Source: Cyanobium sp. ATX 6A2 (lineage in GTDB: Bacteria > Cyanobacteriota > Cyanobacteriia > PCC-6307 > Cyanobiaceae). From it: a DNA stretch of 64,000 bases. Positions within the stretch are counted from its first letter, which is position 1. Every line of letters begins with the position of its first letter. The notes beneath the pieces were generated by a model. The model was not told the origin of the DNA, searched no databases, and worked only from the letters and a program-made list of their open reading frames with translations. Location: assembly GCF_024346355.1 (NCBI RefSeq), contig NZ_JAGQCU010000015.1, positions 1 to 64,000 on the forward strand, given 5' to 3'. The position numbers and the translations under genes are program-made. Below are positions 47,887 through 57,956 of this stretch, in pieces.

Positions 47887-49696
47887 GCTCCTCCTCCAGA
47901 GCAGCCAGGGCATGGTCGATCCGCTCCTCGAGCTCAGCCGCCAGCGTCTTGGGCGTGGGGAAGCGGAACAGGAGGGTGGCGGGCAAGTCGAGCGGAATCT
48001 GGGTGTTGAGCCTGGAGATCACCTGCTGACCCGTGAGGGAATCGCCCCCCAGGGCGAAGAAGTTGCTCGTGCGCGACGGCAGTGGAACCCGCAGCACGGC
48101 AGCGAAGATCTCCCCCACCAACTCCTCCACCTCTCCCTCAAGCGGCTCCTCCAGCGGCGCCAGCAGGGCGCTCAGCCTCTCGGCCAAACCGATCCGCTGC
48201 AGCTTGCCTGTGGGTCCCTTCGGCAGCTCATCGGTCAGCAGGACCCGGCTGGGCACCTGATGGGGGGCCAGCCGGGCGAAGCAGTGGCCCCGCAGTTCGT
48301 CTTCGGAGGCGGACCCAGGGGATCCCAGGACCACGGCGGCAACCACGTCCTCTCCGAGACTGGGATGGGGCACGGCAAAGCACACGGCCTGCTCAACGGC
48401 GGGGTGCTCCAGCAGGGCCTCATCGACCTGGCGGGGGATCACCTTCTCCCCGCCCCGGTTGATCATCTCCTTGAGGCGACCTGTGAGCCGGAGCACACCG
48501 TGGCGATCCAACGATCCCTCGTCTCCGGTGAGGAACCAGCGGGACCCATCCGGGCTGGTGACCCAGCCATCGCCCGCCGTCTCGAGATAGCCCGCCGTGA
48601 CGTTGACGCCACGGATGGCAACCTCACCCACGTCCCCGGCAGGCAGCTGTTGGTGATTGGGCCCGAGCACGGCCACCTGCGGCCCGGCCGCGAAGCCGAC
48701 ACTGCCGGACAGGCGCAAGACCGGGGGGAGGCGGTTGCTGCAGATCTGGTGGGCCGCTTCGGTCATGCCGTAGGCCTCGATCACCGGCACACCGAACATC
48801 AATTCCAGCCGTTGCGCGAGCGCAGGGGCCAGCGGCGCCGAGGACGAACGGATCAGGCGCAGTGCATGCCCCGGCCCAGCAGTGCCCTCCGGCCCGCAGG
48901 CTCTCACCAGGCCCTGCAGAAGCGTGGGCACAGCCGACAGCCAGGTGGCCTGAGACCTTCGGATCAGCTCGAGCAGCTCAGCCCCGGGGAGCGGCTCGCT
49001 GCAGATCACGCTGCCACCGGAGAGCAGGGGGGCGAGCAGGCCGGCAACGATGCCATGGATGTGGAACAGCGGCATCACCGCAAGGCTGCGATCCACCGGC
49101 TTCAGTTGCAGCACCTCAGCCACATGGCCGGCAGAGGCCAGAAGATTCGCGTGGGAGAGGGGCACCACCTTCGGCCTCGAGGTGGTGCCGGAGGTCTGCA
49201 GCAGCAGGGCCAGATCCGAGGGCTGGGGTGCAGACAGGAAAGGCTGCGGCAAAGAGGTCGCCTCACCGCTTACGGGCAGGGGGGCAAGCCTGCGCACACG
49301 AAGTCCCAGCCCAGCCGCCGCCGCGAGCAGGGCCGGCGGCGGCTGGGAATCGGTGAGCACCAGGCTGACCGCCAGGCGCTGGAGGTCGTCCCGATGGGTG
49401 GATTCCGGGGCCCGGGGGTTGAGGGGAGCCGCAACGGCCTGGGTCATGGTGCCGATCAGGGCGGCCGCAGCCTGGGGGCCCGGTGCAGACACCAGAGCCA
49501 CCCGGTCCTCCCGGCCGATACCGTCCGCCTGCAGCGTCCCCCACACCTCGGACATGGCTGCGACAAGGCCAGTCCAATCGAACCTGGCTCCGGCGGGATC
49601 GAGCAGAACCGGATCTCCGGTATTCACGCGCTCACCCGCCTGCAGAAGCTCGAGCAGGGTGCGAGGAGCAGTGCCCGGAGAGGAGGAGGCGCTCAT
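47876..49696 (-). CDS. Acyl-AMP ligase with C-terminal carrier domain (copy 2)
   Basis: This 606-aa paralogue of the ligase-carrier protein at 41077-42894 has the same motifs (LQTSGTTSRPKVVP, PLFHIHGIV, EAYGMTE, RLKEMINRGGEKVIPRQVDEAL, carrier FFALGGDSLTGQQ). The C-terminal half is very close to copy 1 and the N-terminal half is much more diverged, so the two may load different acids. Its ATG overlaps the TPP-enzyme stop (ATGA). The GC-rich composition matches the host better than copy 1. Confidence 0.9.
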   Translation of the reverse strand: MSASSSPGTAPRTLLELLQAGERVNTGDPVLLDPAGARFDWTGLVAAMSEVWGTLQADGIGREDRVALVSAPGPQAAAALIGTMTQAVAAPLNPRAPESTHRDDLQRLAVSLVLTDSQPPPALLAAAAGLGLRVRRLAPLPVSGEATSLPQPFLSAPQPSDLALLLQTSGTTSRPKVVPLSHANLLASAGHVAEVLQLKPVDRSLAVMPLFHIHGIVAGLLAPLLSGGSVICSEPLPGAELLELIRRSQATWLSAVPTLLQGLVRACGPEGTAGPGHALRLIRSSSAPLAPALAQRLELMFGVPVIEAYGMTEAAHQICSNRLPPVLRLSGSVGFAAGPQVAVLGPNHQQLPAGDVGEVAIRGVNVTAGYLETAGDGWVTSPDGSRWFLTGDEGSLDRHGVLRLTGRLKEMINRGGEKVIPRQVDEALLEHPAVEQAVCFAVPHPSLGEDVVAAVVLGSPGSASEDELRGHCFARLAPHQVPSRVLLTDELPKGPTGKLQRIGLAERLSALLAPLEEPLEGEVEELVGEIFAAVLRVPLPSRTSNFFALGGDSLTGQQVISRLNTQIPLDLPATLLFRFPTPKTLAAELEERIDHALAALEEEHGP

Positions 49697-51426
49697 GCTC
49701 CGTCCGCTGCCGTGGAGGATGGGTCCACAAGCGTATTGACGAGCAGGGGCTTTCCACTGCCCAGACCCGTGGACAGGGCTTGGTGCAGATGCTCAGCCGT
49801 GCTGGCCTGGCAGGCGGGGAACCCGAGGCCAGTGGCCACCTGGTCGTAGGCGAGGGCGCTCTGGAAGGCATGCACCCTTTCCGGATGATCGGGGGGGAGC
49901 TTGGTGATCTGATTCAGCGAACCCACGGCGCCGTCGTTGTTGACGACGAGCACCACGAAGGGCAAGCGATGTCGAACGGCGGTCTCCAGTTCGATGGCGC
50001 CCATCCCGAAGGCGAAATCCCCCGTCACCAGCAGCAGCGGCCGGGTGGGGTGGTGGAGCCGGGCGGCCATGGCAAAGGGAACTCCGGTGCCCATGCAGCC
50101 ATTCCAGCCCGGATCGAGGAAGAGGAACGGGTGCTCGCGATCCAGGAAGCGGTGAGCTGCTTCGAGGGTGATCTTTCCATCGACCACAAGAAAGGCCTCG
50201 GGGGGGATGACCGCCCGGATGATCTCGAACACCTCGCGGATCGTGAGACGGGCGGCTTCTGAGGCGGATGATTCGCTCGCAGGCCGTGCATCACCAACGG
50301 GCTCGCAGGCCCGCAGCATTGCCCTCTGGGGTGCCTCAGGCGCCGGGGAGCGCTGCGCCAGACGGTTGAGGAGCAACCCGGGATCAGCTGCCCACCGCTC
50401 CCCACGCTCCGCCAGCGTGGGGGGGAGCTCCGTCACGTCGCTGACGAGAATCACGGCCGCTCCCGGATCGATCTCAGCGCCGAAGCGCAGGCGCCAGTCG
50501 AGATCAGCACCGAACAGCACCACCAGATCGGCCTGGGCCAGCACCCCGGCGCGGGATTCCGCACCATGCACGGCGAAGGGATGACTCTCCGCCAGCACGC
50601 CTCGCACCAGGGGGAAGCTCACGACCGGCAGCGACAGCCGCTCCAGCCACCCACGGACCTGTGCGAGGTCGAGTCGCCAGCGCACCCCATCGCCGAGAAT
50701 CAGAACGGGATTGCGGGCGGCCCGCAGCCGCCGAGCGAGCCCATCGACGAGCCGATCCTCGAGCGAAGGGGAGTCCCAAACCAACGGTTCGACGGGCCCC
50801 GGATCCACGATCCTTGCGCCAAGCACGTCTTCCGGCAGGTCGAGGTACACGGGGCCGGGCCGACCACAGCGTGCAGTCCGCACAGCCTCGTGGAGTAGCC
50901 GGGGAATGTCAGCTGGGGCGTGGGCACAGCCCGTCCATTTGGCGATCGGTTGGATCAGGCTGGCGGCATCAAGCTGCTGGAAGTGCCCCCTCTGCCCTCC
51001 ATGAGCGGCACGCCGACCACCGAGAACCAGGAGGGGCCAGCCGTTGTCCCGTGCCACCAGGATGCCGGTAATGGCATTGGTCACCGCCGGCCCGGGTGAG
51101 AGCACCACGGCACCGCACTGGGTTCCCGCCACAAAGGCCGCCGCGGCCGTCATCAGCGTGGCCCCCGCCTGGGTTCGGGTGCCCAGCACCCGCAGGCCCC
51201 TCGCGGCACAGGCGCTGTAGATGCCATGCACGGGCGTCCCGCCCACACCGGCGATCCACGTGAACTCCAGCGCAGCGAGAGTGCTCGCCACCAGTTCACT
51301 GCCACTCACCAGGGCAGGCTGGCATTGGCCCCTCTGCCGCAGGAGACCGAGCCGGCCCGCTCTGTCCCACCGCGGGGAACCTTCAGGATCGACAGGGGCC
51401 GTCGGTGGCTCGGGAATTGCCGTCAT
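49693..51426 (-). CDS. Thiamine-diphosphate-dependent enzyme (2-hydroxyacyl-CoA lyase / oxalyl-CoA decarboxylase-like)
   Basis: This 577-aa protein has the three domains of the acetolactate-synthase superfamily. The PYR domain reads LGTRTQAGATLM where family members have RHEQAA, so the catalytic Glu becomes Gln86. The TPP-binding motif GDFAFGMGAIELETAVRHRLPFVVLVVNN is intact, and DPGWNGCMGTGVPFAMAA is typical of the oxalyl-CoA decarboxylase branch. Coupling to ligase-carrier copy 2 suggests it acts on, or makes, the acid that ligase loads. The start is ATG 51426; GTG 51441 is possible. Confidence 0.85.
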   Translation of the reverse strand: MTAIPEPPTAPVDPEGSPRWDRAGRLGLLRQRGQCQPALVSGSELVASTLAALEFTWIAGVGGTPVHGIYSACAARGLRVLGTRTQAGATLMTAAAAFVAGTQCGAVVLSPGPAVTNAITGILVARDNGWPLLVLGGRRAAHGGQRGHFQQLDAASLIQPIAKWTGCAHAPADIPRLLHEAVRTARCGRPGPVYLDLPEDVLGARIVDPGPVEPLVWDSPSLEDRLVDGLARRLRAARNPVLILGDGVRWRLDLAQVRGWLERLSLPVVSFPLVRGVLAESHPFAVHGAESRAGVLAQADLVVLFGADLDWRLRFGAEIDPGAAVILVSDVTELPPTLAERGERWAADPGLLLNRLAQRSPAPEAPQRAMLRACEPVGDARPASESSASEAARLTIREVFEIIRAVIPPEAFLVVDGKITLEAAHRFLDREHPFLFLDPGWNGCMGTGVPFAMAARLHHPTRPLLLVTGDFAFGMGAIELETAVRHRLPFVVLVVNNDGAVGSLNQITKLPPDHPERVHAFQSALAYDQVATGLGFPACQASTAEHLHQALSTGLGSGKPLLVNTLVDPSSTAADGA

Positions 51427-51634
51427 CTGGATTGTCAGCACAGCGCGAATCCGGGCGGGTGAAGCCGGGTGGGGATTGGCTGCACATCGCTCGTGGTGCC
51501 GGGGTGATCATGGCCTGGATTCACCCACCGGAACAGGGCGGCAACGTTCCGACCCTGCCGGCCGGGGAAAGCGGGCCTTCCCTGGAGGAGAATCGCCGGA
51601 TGGCACCACCACGCCCGTTCCTGCACGTTCTCCC

Positions 51635-52417
51635 ATGCTCCTCGATCTGCGCGGCAAGAAGGCCCTGGTCACCGGCATCGCCAACAACAAGTCGATCGCC
51701 TGGGGCATCGCCCAGCAGCTGCACGCGGCCGGCTGTGAGCTGGGGGTCACCTATCTGCCGGATGAGAAGGGACGCTTCGAGGGCAAGGTGCGCGACCTCA
51801 CCGCGCCGCTGAATCCCTCGCTGTTCGAGCCCCTGAACGTGCAGGAGCCGGCCCAGATCGAGGCGGTGTTCGCGAAGGTGAAAGACCAGTGGGGCGGCAT
51901 CGACGTGCTGGTGCACTGCCTGGCCTTCGCCGGCAAAGAGGAGCTGATCGGCGATTACTCCGCCATCAGCCCCGAGGGCTTCGCCCGCGCCCTGGAGGTG
52001 AGCGCCTACTCGCTGGCGCCCCTGTGCCGCTATGCCAAGCCCCTGTTCAACCCGGGCGGCAGCGTGATCACGCTCACCTACCTGGGGGCCGAGCGGGCGA
52101 TCCCCAACTACAACGTGATGGGGGTGGCCAAGGCGGCCCTGGAGGCCTCGGTGCGCTACCTGGCCGCCGAACTGGGCCCGGAGCAGCAGGTGCGCGTGAA
52201 CGCCATCAGCGCCGGCCCGATCCGCACATTGGCGAGCAGCGCCATCGGCGGCATCCTCGACATGATCCACAACGTGGAGGGGAAGGCCCCCCTGCGCCGC
52301 ACCGTGACCCAGGAGGAGGTGGGCGCCACCGCCGCCTTCCTGGCCAGCCCCCTGGCCTCCGGCATCACCGGCCAGGTGATCTACGTGGACGCCGGCTACT
52401 GCATCACGGGGATGTGA
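51635..52417 (+). CDS. fabI: Enoyl-[acyl-carrier-protein] reductase (NADH)
   Basis: FabI (260 aa) reduces enoyl-ACP in the last step of each fatty-acid elongation cycle. Motifs are VTGIANNKSIAWGIA, HCLAFAGKEEL, the catalytic Tyr/Lys in YNVMGVAKAALE, and SAGPIRTLAS. It is intact and divergent from the TPP-enzyme gene. The 190-bp gap 51442-51634 must hold its promoter, and the 3' end overlaps the vapC gene. Confidence 0.96.
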   Translation: MLLDLRGKKALVTGIANNKSIAWGIAQQLHAAGCELGVTYLPDEKGRFEGKVRDLTAPLNPSLFEPLNVQEPAQIEAVFAKVKDQWGGIDVLVHCLAFAGKEELIGDYSAISPEGFARALEVSAYSLAPLCRYAKPLFNPGGSVITLTYLGAERAIPNYNVMGVAKAALEASVRYLAAELGPEQQVRVNAISAGPIRTLASSAIGGILDMIHNVEGKAPLRRTVTQEEVGATAAFLASPLASGITGQVIYVDAGYCITGM

Positions 52418-52694
52418 GCGGGTTGCGAACGCGCAAGCCGGGGAAGCGGCGGAAATCGCTGTCGACCGAACAGAGCGTGCAGTCGTGCTCGATGGCCAGA
52501 GCGGCCAGATGGGCATCGCTGGTGAGATTGCCGGCCGTGCCGGCCTCCTGGATCAACAGACGCAGCACACTCCAGGGAAGGGCAATCGCCTCATTTCCGT
52601 TGAACGTGGTCTCCAACCAGGCCTTGGCCTGGTTGTGCTGGGGACTCTCCTGCAGAGAGGCATAGAGCCAGAGATTGGTGTCAATCAGAATCAA
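52404..52694 (-). CDS. VapC-like PIN-domain toxin, internally shortened
   Basis: The PIN-domain protein is only 96 aa (typical VapC about 130). The start MILIDTNLWLYAS (first acidic residue) and the end GNLTSDAHLAALAIEHDCTLCSVDSDFRRFPGL (last acidic residues) are normal. The ALPWSVL strand, however, runs straight into RLLIQEAGTAGN, so about 35-40 middle residues are missing in frame. It starts with TTG overlapping the antitoxin stop. The 3' end overlaps fabI by 14 bp. The toxin may be inactive or altered. Confidence 0.75.
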   Translation of the reverse strand: MILIDTNLWLYASLQESPQHNQAKAWLETTFNGNEAIALPWSVLRLLIQEAGTAGNLTSDAHLAALAIEHDCTLCSVDSDFRRFPGLRVRNPLTSP

Positions 52695-52957
52695 CGGCCC
52701 TGCCGCAGTTTCTCGATCAGGAGTTCAGCCTCCAGGGCTGCCGCCAGCTGATTGGCTTTGGTGAGATCCACCCCCGGAGCCAGGGCACCGATCGAGAACG
52801 TGGGACAGCGGTAAGGATTTCGCTGGGGGGACGCTGGCTGATTGAGGCCCGCCCGCAGGGTGTCGTTCACCACCTGCTTGAAGGGCTTGCCCATGTCCAG
52901 TGCCTTCTGGCGCAGCTGGCGCAGCAGGGCAGCGTCGATGGTGAGGGTGGTGCGCAT
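52691..52957 (-). CDS. VapB-like antitoxin (ribbon-helix-helix)
   Basis: This 88-aa protein begins MRTTLTIDAALLRQLRQKALDMGKPFKQVVNDTLRAGL, a ribbon-helix-helix DNA-binding segment. The C-terminal tail would wrap the toxin. ATG 52957 is preferred over 52996. The gene overlaps vapC by 4 bases (TTGA), the usual toxin-antitoxin arrangement. It probably represses its own promoter in 52958-53087. Confidence 0.8.
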   Translation of the reverse strand: MRTTLTIDAALLRQLRQKALDMGKPFKQVVNDTLRAGLNQPASPQRNPYRCPTFSIGALAPGVDLTKANQLAAALEAELLIEKLRQGR

Positions 52958-53087
52958 GGCATCAAGATGCGTATGCCACAGGCATCGTGGCATCATCCAT
53001 GGCTCGGCGCCGTGGTCCGCCTGGCGGCTGGCTTCGGCATGATCAACAGGCGTTGATCGCCGCCCCTCCCCTCACCACGGGTTCCCC

Positions 53088-53720
53088 ATGCAGAACGGCA
53101 CCGCCAGACCGCCAGCCCGCACAGGCGACATCCACCGCGTCACCGGCGAAACCGATGTGCGCGTGCAGCTCAACCTCGACGGCAGCGGCCGCTGCCAGGT
53201 GGGCACCGGCGTGCCCTTCCTCGATCACATGCTCCATCAGCTCGCCAGCCATGGCCTGCTCGACCTGGAGATCAGCGCCGAGGGCGACACCCACATCGAC
53301 GATCACCACACCAACGAGGACGTGGGCATCGCCGTGGGTCAGGCCCTCGCCCAGGCCCTGGGCGACCGGCGCGGCATCCAGCGCTTCGGGCATTTCCTGG
53401 CGCCCCTGGATGAGGCCCTGGTGCAGGTGGCGCTCGACTGCTCCGGCCGGCCCCACCTCAGCTACGACCTGGCCATTCCAGCCCAGAAGATCGGCAGCTA
53501 CGACACCGAGCTGGTGAAGGAGTTCTTCGTGGCGGTGGTAAACAACAGCGGACTCACCCTGCACATCCGCCAGCTGGCGGGGGCCAACGCCCACCACATC
53601 GTGGAGGCCTGCTTCAAGGCCTTCGCCCGGGCCCTGCGCCTGGCCACCGAGATCGACCCGCGCCGGGCCGGCGCCGTGCCCAGCAGCAAGGGGGTGCTGG
53701 AGCGGGCCGGAGCGGGCTAA
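53088..53720 (+). CDS. hisB: Imidazoleglycerol-phosphate dehydratase
   Basis: HisB (210 aa) removes water from imidazole-glycerol phosphate in histidine synthesis. Signatures are [30 protein letters not shown] and [19 protein letters not shown], which carry the Mn-binding His/Glu. It is a monofunctional enzyme of normal length. Its stop overlaps the convergent lpxI stop by 4 bases. Confidence 0.96.
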   Translation: MQNGTARPPARTGDIHRVTGETDVRVQLNLDGSGRCQVGTGVPFLDHMLHQLASHGLLDLEISAEGDTHIDDHHTNEDVGIAVGQALAQALGDRRGIQRFGHFLAPLDEALVQVALDCSGRPHLSYDLAIPAQKIGSYDTELVKEFFVAVVNNSGLTLHIRQLAGANAHHIVEACFKAFARALRLATEIDPRRAGAVPSSKGVLERAGAG

Positions 53721-54547
53721 CGCAGGGCGGGTCGGGCCCAGAGAAACAGGCCGTGACGCTCGGCCTCCGCCATGGTCTGGTCGGCATCGAGCAGCAAAAC
53801 GCCGCGGGCCTCCCAGGCGATGCCGGCAAGGCCGGCTGCGGCCGCCTTGGCCACGGTGACCGGGCCGATGGCCGGTAGATCCATGCGCCGGTCCTGGTTG
53901 GTTTTGGGCGCCTTGTAGAGCACGCCGGAACGGGTGCCCTGCGGGGGCCGCTCGCGGGTGCTCGCCACCCACTCGAGCATGGCGTCGGTGCCGGGCAGGG
54001 ATTCGGTGGCCAGGCACAGCCCAGCGGCCACCACCGCCCCCTGGCCCACGTCCACCGCCGAGATCACCTCAACGATGTCGGCCGCCCGCTGCACATCAGC
54101 GCGATCCATCTCACTCGGCACGCAGCTGGCGTAGAGGCCCGGCTCCGGCAGCAGGTGGGGGGCCACCTCCTCCACGCCCACCACCTCCAGGCCCAGTTCC
54201 TCGATGATCTCGGCCAGGGAGCGCAGGGAGGCGTCGTCGCCCTTGCGCAGGGAGGCCAGGATGCGCGGCGCGGCCATCAGGGTGGAGCCCTCGAAGCGCA
54301 GGGGGTTGAGCACGCGGGGCCGCTGGAACTTACCCACCATCACCACCTGGCGGATGCCGCGCCGCTCCAGCGAGCGAAAGAAGGAGATAGAGCGCTCGAA
54401 GTAGAACTCCTCGGCCTCGTCGAGCTCCACCTCCACGCCGTGGGGATGGAAACAGAGGTGGGAGCGGCCGGAGGCCTCCAGGGCGCGGGAGAGCATGCGG
54501 GGCAGCACTCCAGAACCGGCGATGATGGCGAGGTTGGGATCTCCCAT
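53717..54547 (-). CDS. lpxI: UDP-2,3-diacylglucosamine pyrophosphatase LpxI (DUF1009)
   Basis: LpxI (276 aa) makes lipid X for LpxB and replaces LpxH in many bacteria. Family motifs are [46 protein letters not shown]-type (GTDAMLEWV) and [18 protein letters not shown] 54547 precedes the first strand closely. With lpxB and lpxK it completes three lipid-A steps in one window, although it lies 44 kb away from the other two. Confidence 0.93.
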   Translation of the reverse strand: MGDPNLAIIAGSGVLPRMLSRALEASGRSHLCFHPHGVEVELDEAEEFYFERSISFFRSLERRGIRQVVMVGKFQRPRVLNPLRFEGSTLMAAPRILASLRKGDDASLRSLAEIIEELGLEVVGVEEVAPHLLPEPGLYASCVPSEMDRADVQRAADIVEVISAVDVGQGAVVAAGLCLATESLPGTDAMLEWVASTRERPPQGTRSGVLYKAPKTNQDRRMDLPAIGPVTVAKAAAAGLAGIAWEARGVLLLDADQTMAEAERHGLFLWARPALR

Positions 54548-54635
54548 CCGGGCCGGTTGCTCTGGCGGGGTGTCGCTGGCAGTCAACAGCCCGCAACCCG
54601 GCCCCTGCCGTCGTGAGTGGACAGGTGCTGGGGCG

Positions 54636-55958
54636 TCATGCCACCGGCTCCCGGCGCGCCAGGAGCTGCCTGAGCACATCCACCAGAGCGGCGATGGCCA
54701 GCCGCTGCTCGGGGCGCTCCCCGCGCAGATCCTTGAGCACCGCCAGCCCCTCGCTGGCCTCGGCGTCGCCGATCACGGCGGCGAAGCGGGCTCCGGAGCG
54801 GTCGGCGCGGCGGAACTGCTTGGCAAAGGCGGCACCGCTGCCATCGAGCTCCACCACCAGCCCGGAGGCCCGGCAGCGGCGCGCCACCGGCAGGGCCAGG
54901 GCCTCGGCGGCCTCACCGCGGCTCACCACATAGAGATCGGGCACGGCGGCCGGGGCGCTGACGTGGGCCGCCTGGCTGAGCAGCAGCACCAGCCGCTCCA
55001 TGCCCAGGGCCCAGCCGATCGCCGGGGTGGGCGCACCGCCCAGCTGCTGCACCAGGCCGTCGTAGCGGCCGCCGCCGCACACGGTGGCCTGGGCCCCCAG
55101 CTGGCTGCTGGTGATCTCGAAGGCGGTGTGGCTGTAGTAGTCGAGGCCGCGCACCAGCCGGGGGTTGAGCTCAAAGGGGATGGCCAGGGCCTCCAGCCCC
55201 TGGCGCACCCGGGCGAAGCGCTCGTGGCTCTCGCCGCACAGGGCATCGGCCAGGGTGGGGGCACCGGCCAGCAGGGTCTGGGTGTCGGGCACCTTGGAAT
55301 CGAGCACCCGCAGGGGGTTGGTGGCGATGCGCTGCTGGGAGTCGGGATCGAGGCGCTCGCGGTGGGCCTCGAGCCAGGCCACCAGCTCACCGCGGTAGCG
55401 GGCGCGGTCGTCGGGGCTGCCGAGGGTGTTGAGCTCCAGGGCCAGGCCCCCCACCCCCAGATCGGCGAGCAGATCCCAGGCGATGGCGATCGCCTCCACA
55501 TCGCTACGGGCATCGGCGAAGCCGAGCAGCTCCAGGCCGATCTGGTGGAACTGGCGCTGGCGGCCGGCCTGGGGCCGCTCGTAGCGGAACATCGGCCCGC
55601 CGTACCAGAGCCGCTGCGGGCCCTGGCTGAGCAGGCCGTGCTGAATGGCGGCCCGCACCACCGAAGCGGTGCCCTCGGGCCGCAGGGTGCAGCTGCGCTC
55701 GCCGCGGTCGAGGAAGGTGTACATCTCCTTGCCCACCACGTCGGTGGCCTCACCGATGCCGCGGGCGAACAGCTCGGTGACCTCCAGCAGCGGCGTGCGG
55801 ATCTCGGCCACGGCGGCGCGGCGGAAGTGCTCGCGGGCGCTGGCCTCCACGTGCTGCCAGAGCCCGATGGCGTCGGGCAGCAGGTCGACCATGCCGCGCA
55901 GGCTCTGGAGCGAAGGCAAGCCGGATCGGGGCGAATGGATTGAGTCTGCCTGGCTCAC
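54636..55958 (-). CDS. hisS: Histidyl-tRNA synthetase
   Basis: HisS (440 aa) charges tRNA-His. It has RGMVDLLPD at the start, class II motif 2 ([28 protein letters not shown]), the His-binding block [28 protein letters not shown], and motif 3 (GWALGMERL). The start is GTG 55958, 10 bp after the epimerase stop; the long upstream extension is a shadow of that gene. A C-terminal anticodon-binding domain is present. Confidence 0.95.
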   Translation of the reverse strand: MSQADSIHSPRSGLPSLQSLRGMVDLLPDAIGLWQHVEASAREHFRRAAVAEIRTPLLEVTELFARGIGEATDVVGKEMYTFLDRGERSCTLRPEGTASVVRAAIQHGLLSQGPQRLWYGGPMFRYERPQAGRQRQFHQIGLELLGFADARSDVEAIAIAWDLLADLGVGGLALELNTLGSPDDRARYRGELVAWLEAHRERLDPDSQQRIATNPLRVLDSKVPDTQTLLAGAPTLADALCGESHERFARVRQGLEALAIPFELNPRLVRGLDYYSHTAFEITSSQLGAQATVCGGGRYDGLVQQLGGAPTPAIGWALGMERLVLLLSQAAHVSAPAAVPDLYVVSRGEAAEALALPVARRCRASGLVVELDGSGAAFAKQFRRADRSGARFAAVIGDAEASEGLAVLKDLRGERPEQRLAIAALVDVLRQLLARREPVA

Positions 55959-55968
55959 GGGGCAGCGC

Positions 55969-57008
55969 TCAGCCGTGGTGCCTGCGATACCAGGCCGCGA
56001 AGCGCTCCACCCCCTCCTCCAGGGGCGTGAACGGCCGGAAGCCCACCCAGGCCTCCAGCAGGGTGGTGTCGGCCGCGGTGGCCTCCACATCGCCGGGCTG
56101 CAGGGGCAGGAAGGTTTTGATCGCCTCGCGGCCCAGGGAGCGCTCCAGGGCAGCGATGAAGCGCAGCAGCTCCACCGGCTGGCTGTTGCCGATGTTGAAC
56201 AGGCGGTGCGGCGCCCAGCTGGTGGCGGGATCGGGCGCGGCGGCATCGAAATCCGGATCGGCCGTGGCCGGTTTGTGGAGGCAGCGGATCACCCCCTCCA
56301 CCACATCGTCGATGTAGGTGAAGTCGCGCCGCATGCGGCCGTGGTTGAACACCCGGATGGGCTCGCCGGCCAGGATCGCCTTGGCGAACAGCATCGGTGC
56401 CATGTCCGGCCGGCCCCAAGGGCCGTACACGGTGAAGAAGCGCAGGCCCGTGGCGCTCAGCCCATAGAGGTGGCTGTAGCTGTGGGCCATCAGCTCGTTG
56501 GCCTTCTTGGTGGCGGCGTAGAGGCTCACCGGGTGGTTCACCGGCTGGCGCTCGCTGAAGGGCAGGTTGGTGTTGCCGCCATACACCGAGCTGCTGGAGC
56601 TGTACACCAGGTGGGCGACGCCGTGGTGGCGGCAGCCCTCGAGAATGGCGCTGAAGCCCACCAGATTGCTCTGGATGTAGGCGGTGGGATTGTCGATCGA
56701 GTGGCGCACGCCGGCCTGGGCCGCCAGGTGGATCACCCGATCGGGCCGCTCCCGCGCAAACAGCTCCGCCACGGCCTTGGCGTCGGTGATGTCGATGGCG
56801 TGGAAGCCCCAGCCGCCCCCCCCCTGAGCGCCCGAGGCGGCCCCGGCGGCGGCGGCGATCCGCTCCAGCCGGGCCCGCTTGAGGGCAGGGTCATAGTAGG
56901 GGCTGAGGTTGTCGAGGCCGATCACCCGCTCGCCGCGCTGCAGCAGGCTTTCGCACACGGCGGCGCCGATGAAGCCGGCGGCGCCGGTGACCAGGACCGG
57001 GGCCGGCA

Positions 57009-57009
<1 letters not shown>
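55969..57009 (-). CDS. UDP-glucuronate 4-epimerase
   Basis: This 346-aa extended SDR has [12 protein letters not shown] (NAD-binding), [42 protein letters not shown] (catalytic Tyr/Lys) and [12 protein letters not shown]. The last two blocks are typical of UDP-GlcA 4-epimerases, which make UDP-galacturonate. ATG 57009 overlaps the upstream UXS stop, so the two are coupled. With UXS and UGDH it forms a UDP-uronic-acid supply unit for surface polysaccharide. Confidence 0.9.
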
Positions 57010-57953
<944 letters not shown>

Positions 57954-57956
57954 CGT

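Larger units (their letters stand above)
27574..51426 (-). other. Non-ribosomal peptide biosynthetic gene cluster
   Basis: Eleven genes span 24 kb between the photolyase-like gene and fabI. All are on the minus strand except the MaoC-A-T fusion gene. Near-universal ATGA overlaps from comA to the last NRPS gene point to one operon. Assembly-line parts are two acyl-ligase-carrier proteins, one free C domain, three C-A-T modules and a terminal TE, activated by the PPTase. Tailoring or precursor parts are ComA-like, VOC, isocitrate-lyase-superfamily and TPP enzymes. No transporter or regulator is visible. The housekeeping genes on both sides suggest an inserted accessory block. Confidence 0.9.

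Noticed and set aside
47837-49849. 670-aa plus-strand ORF opposite ligase-carrier copy 2
   Set aside because: It is a low-complexity shadow of the acyl-AMP ligase, which has a full set of family motifs on the minus strand.
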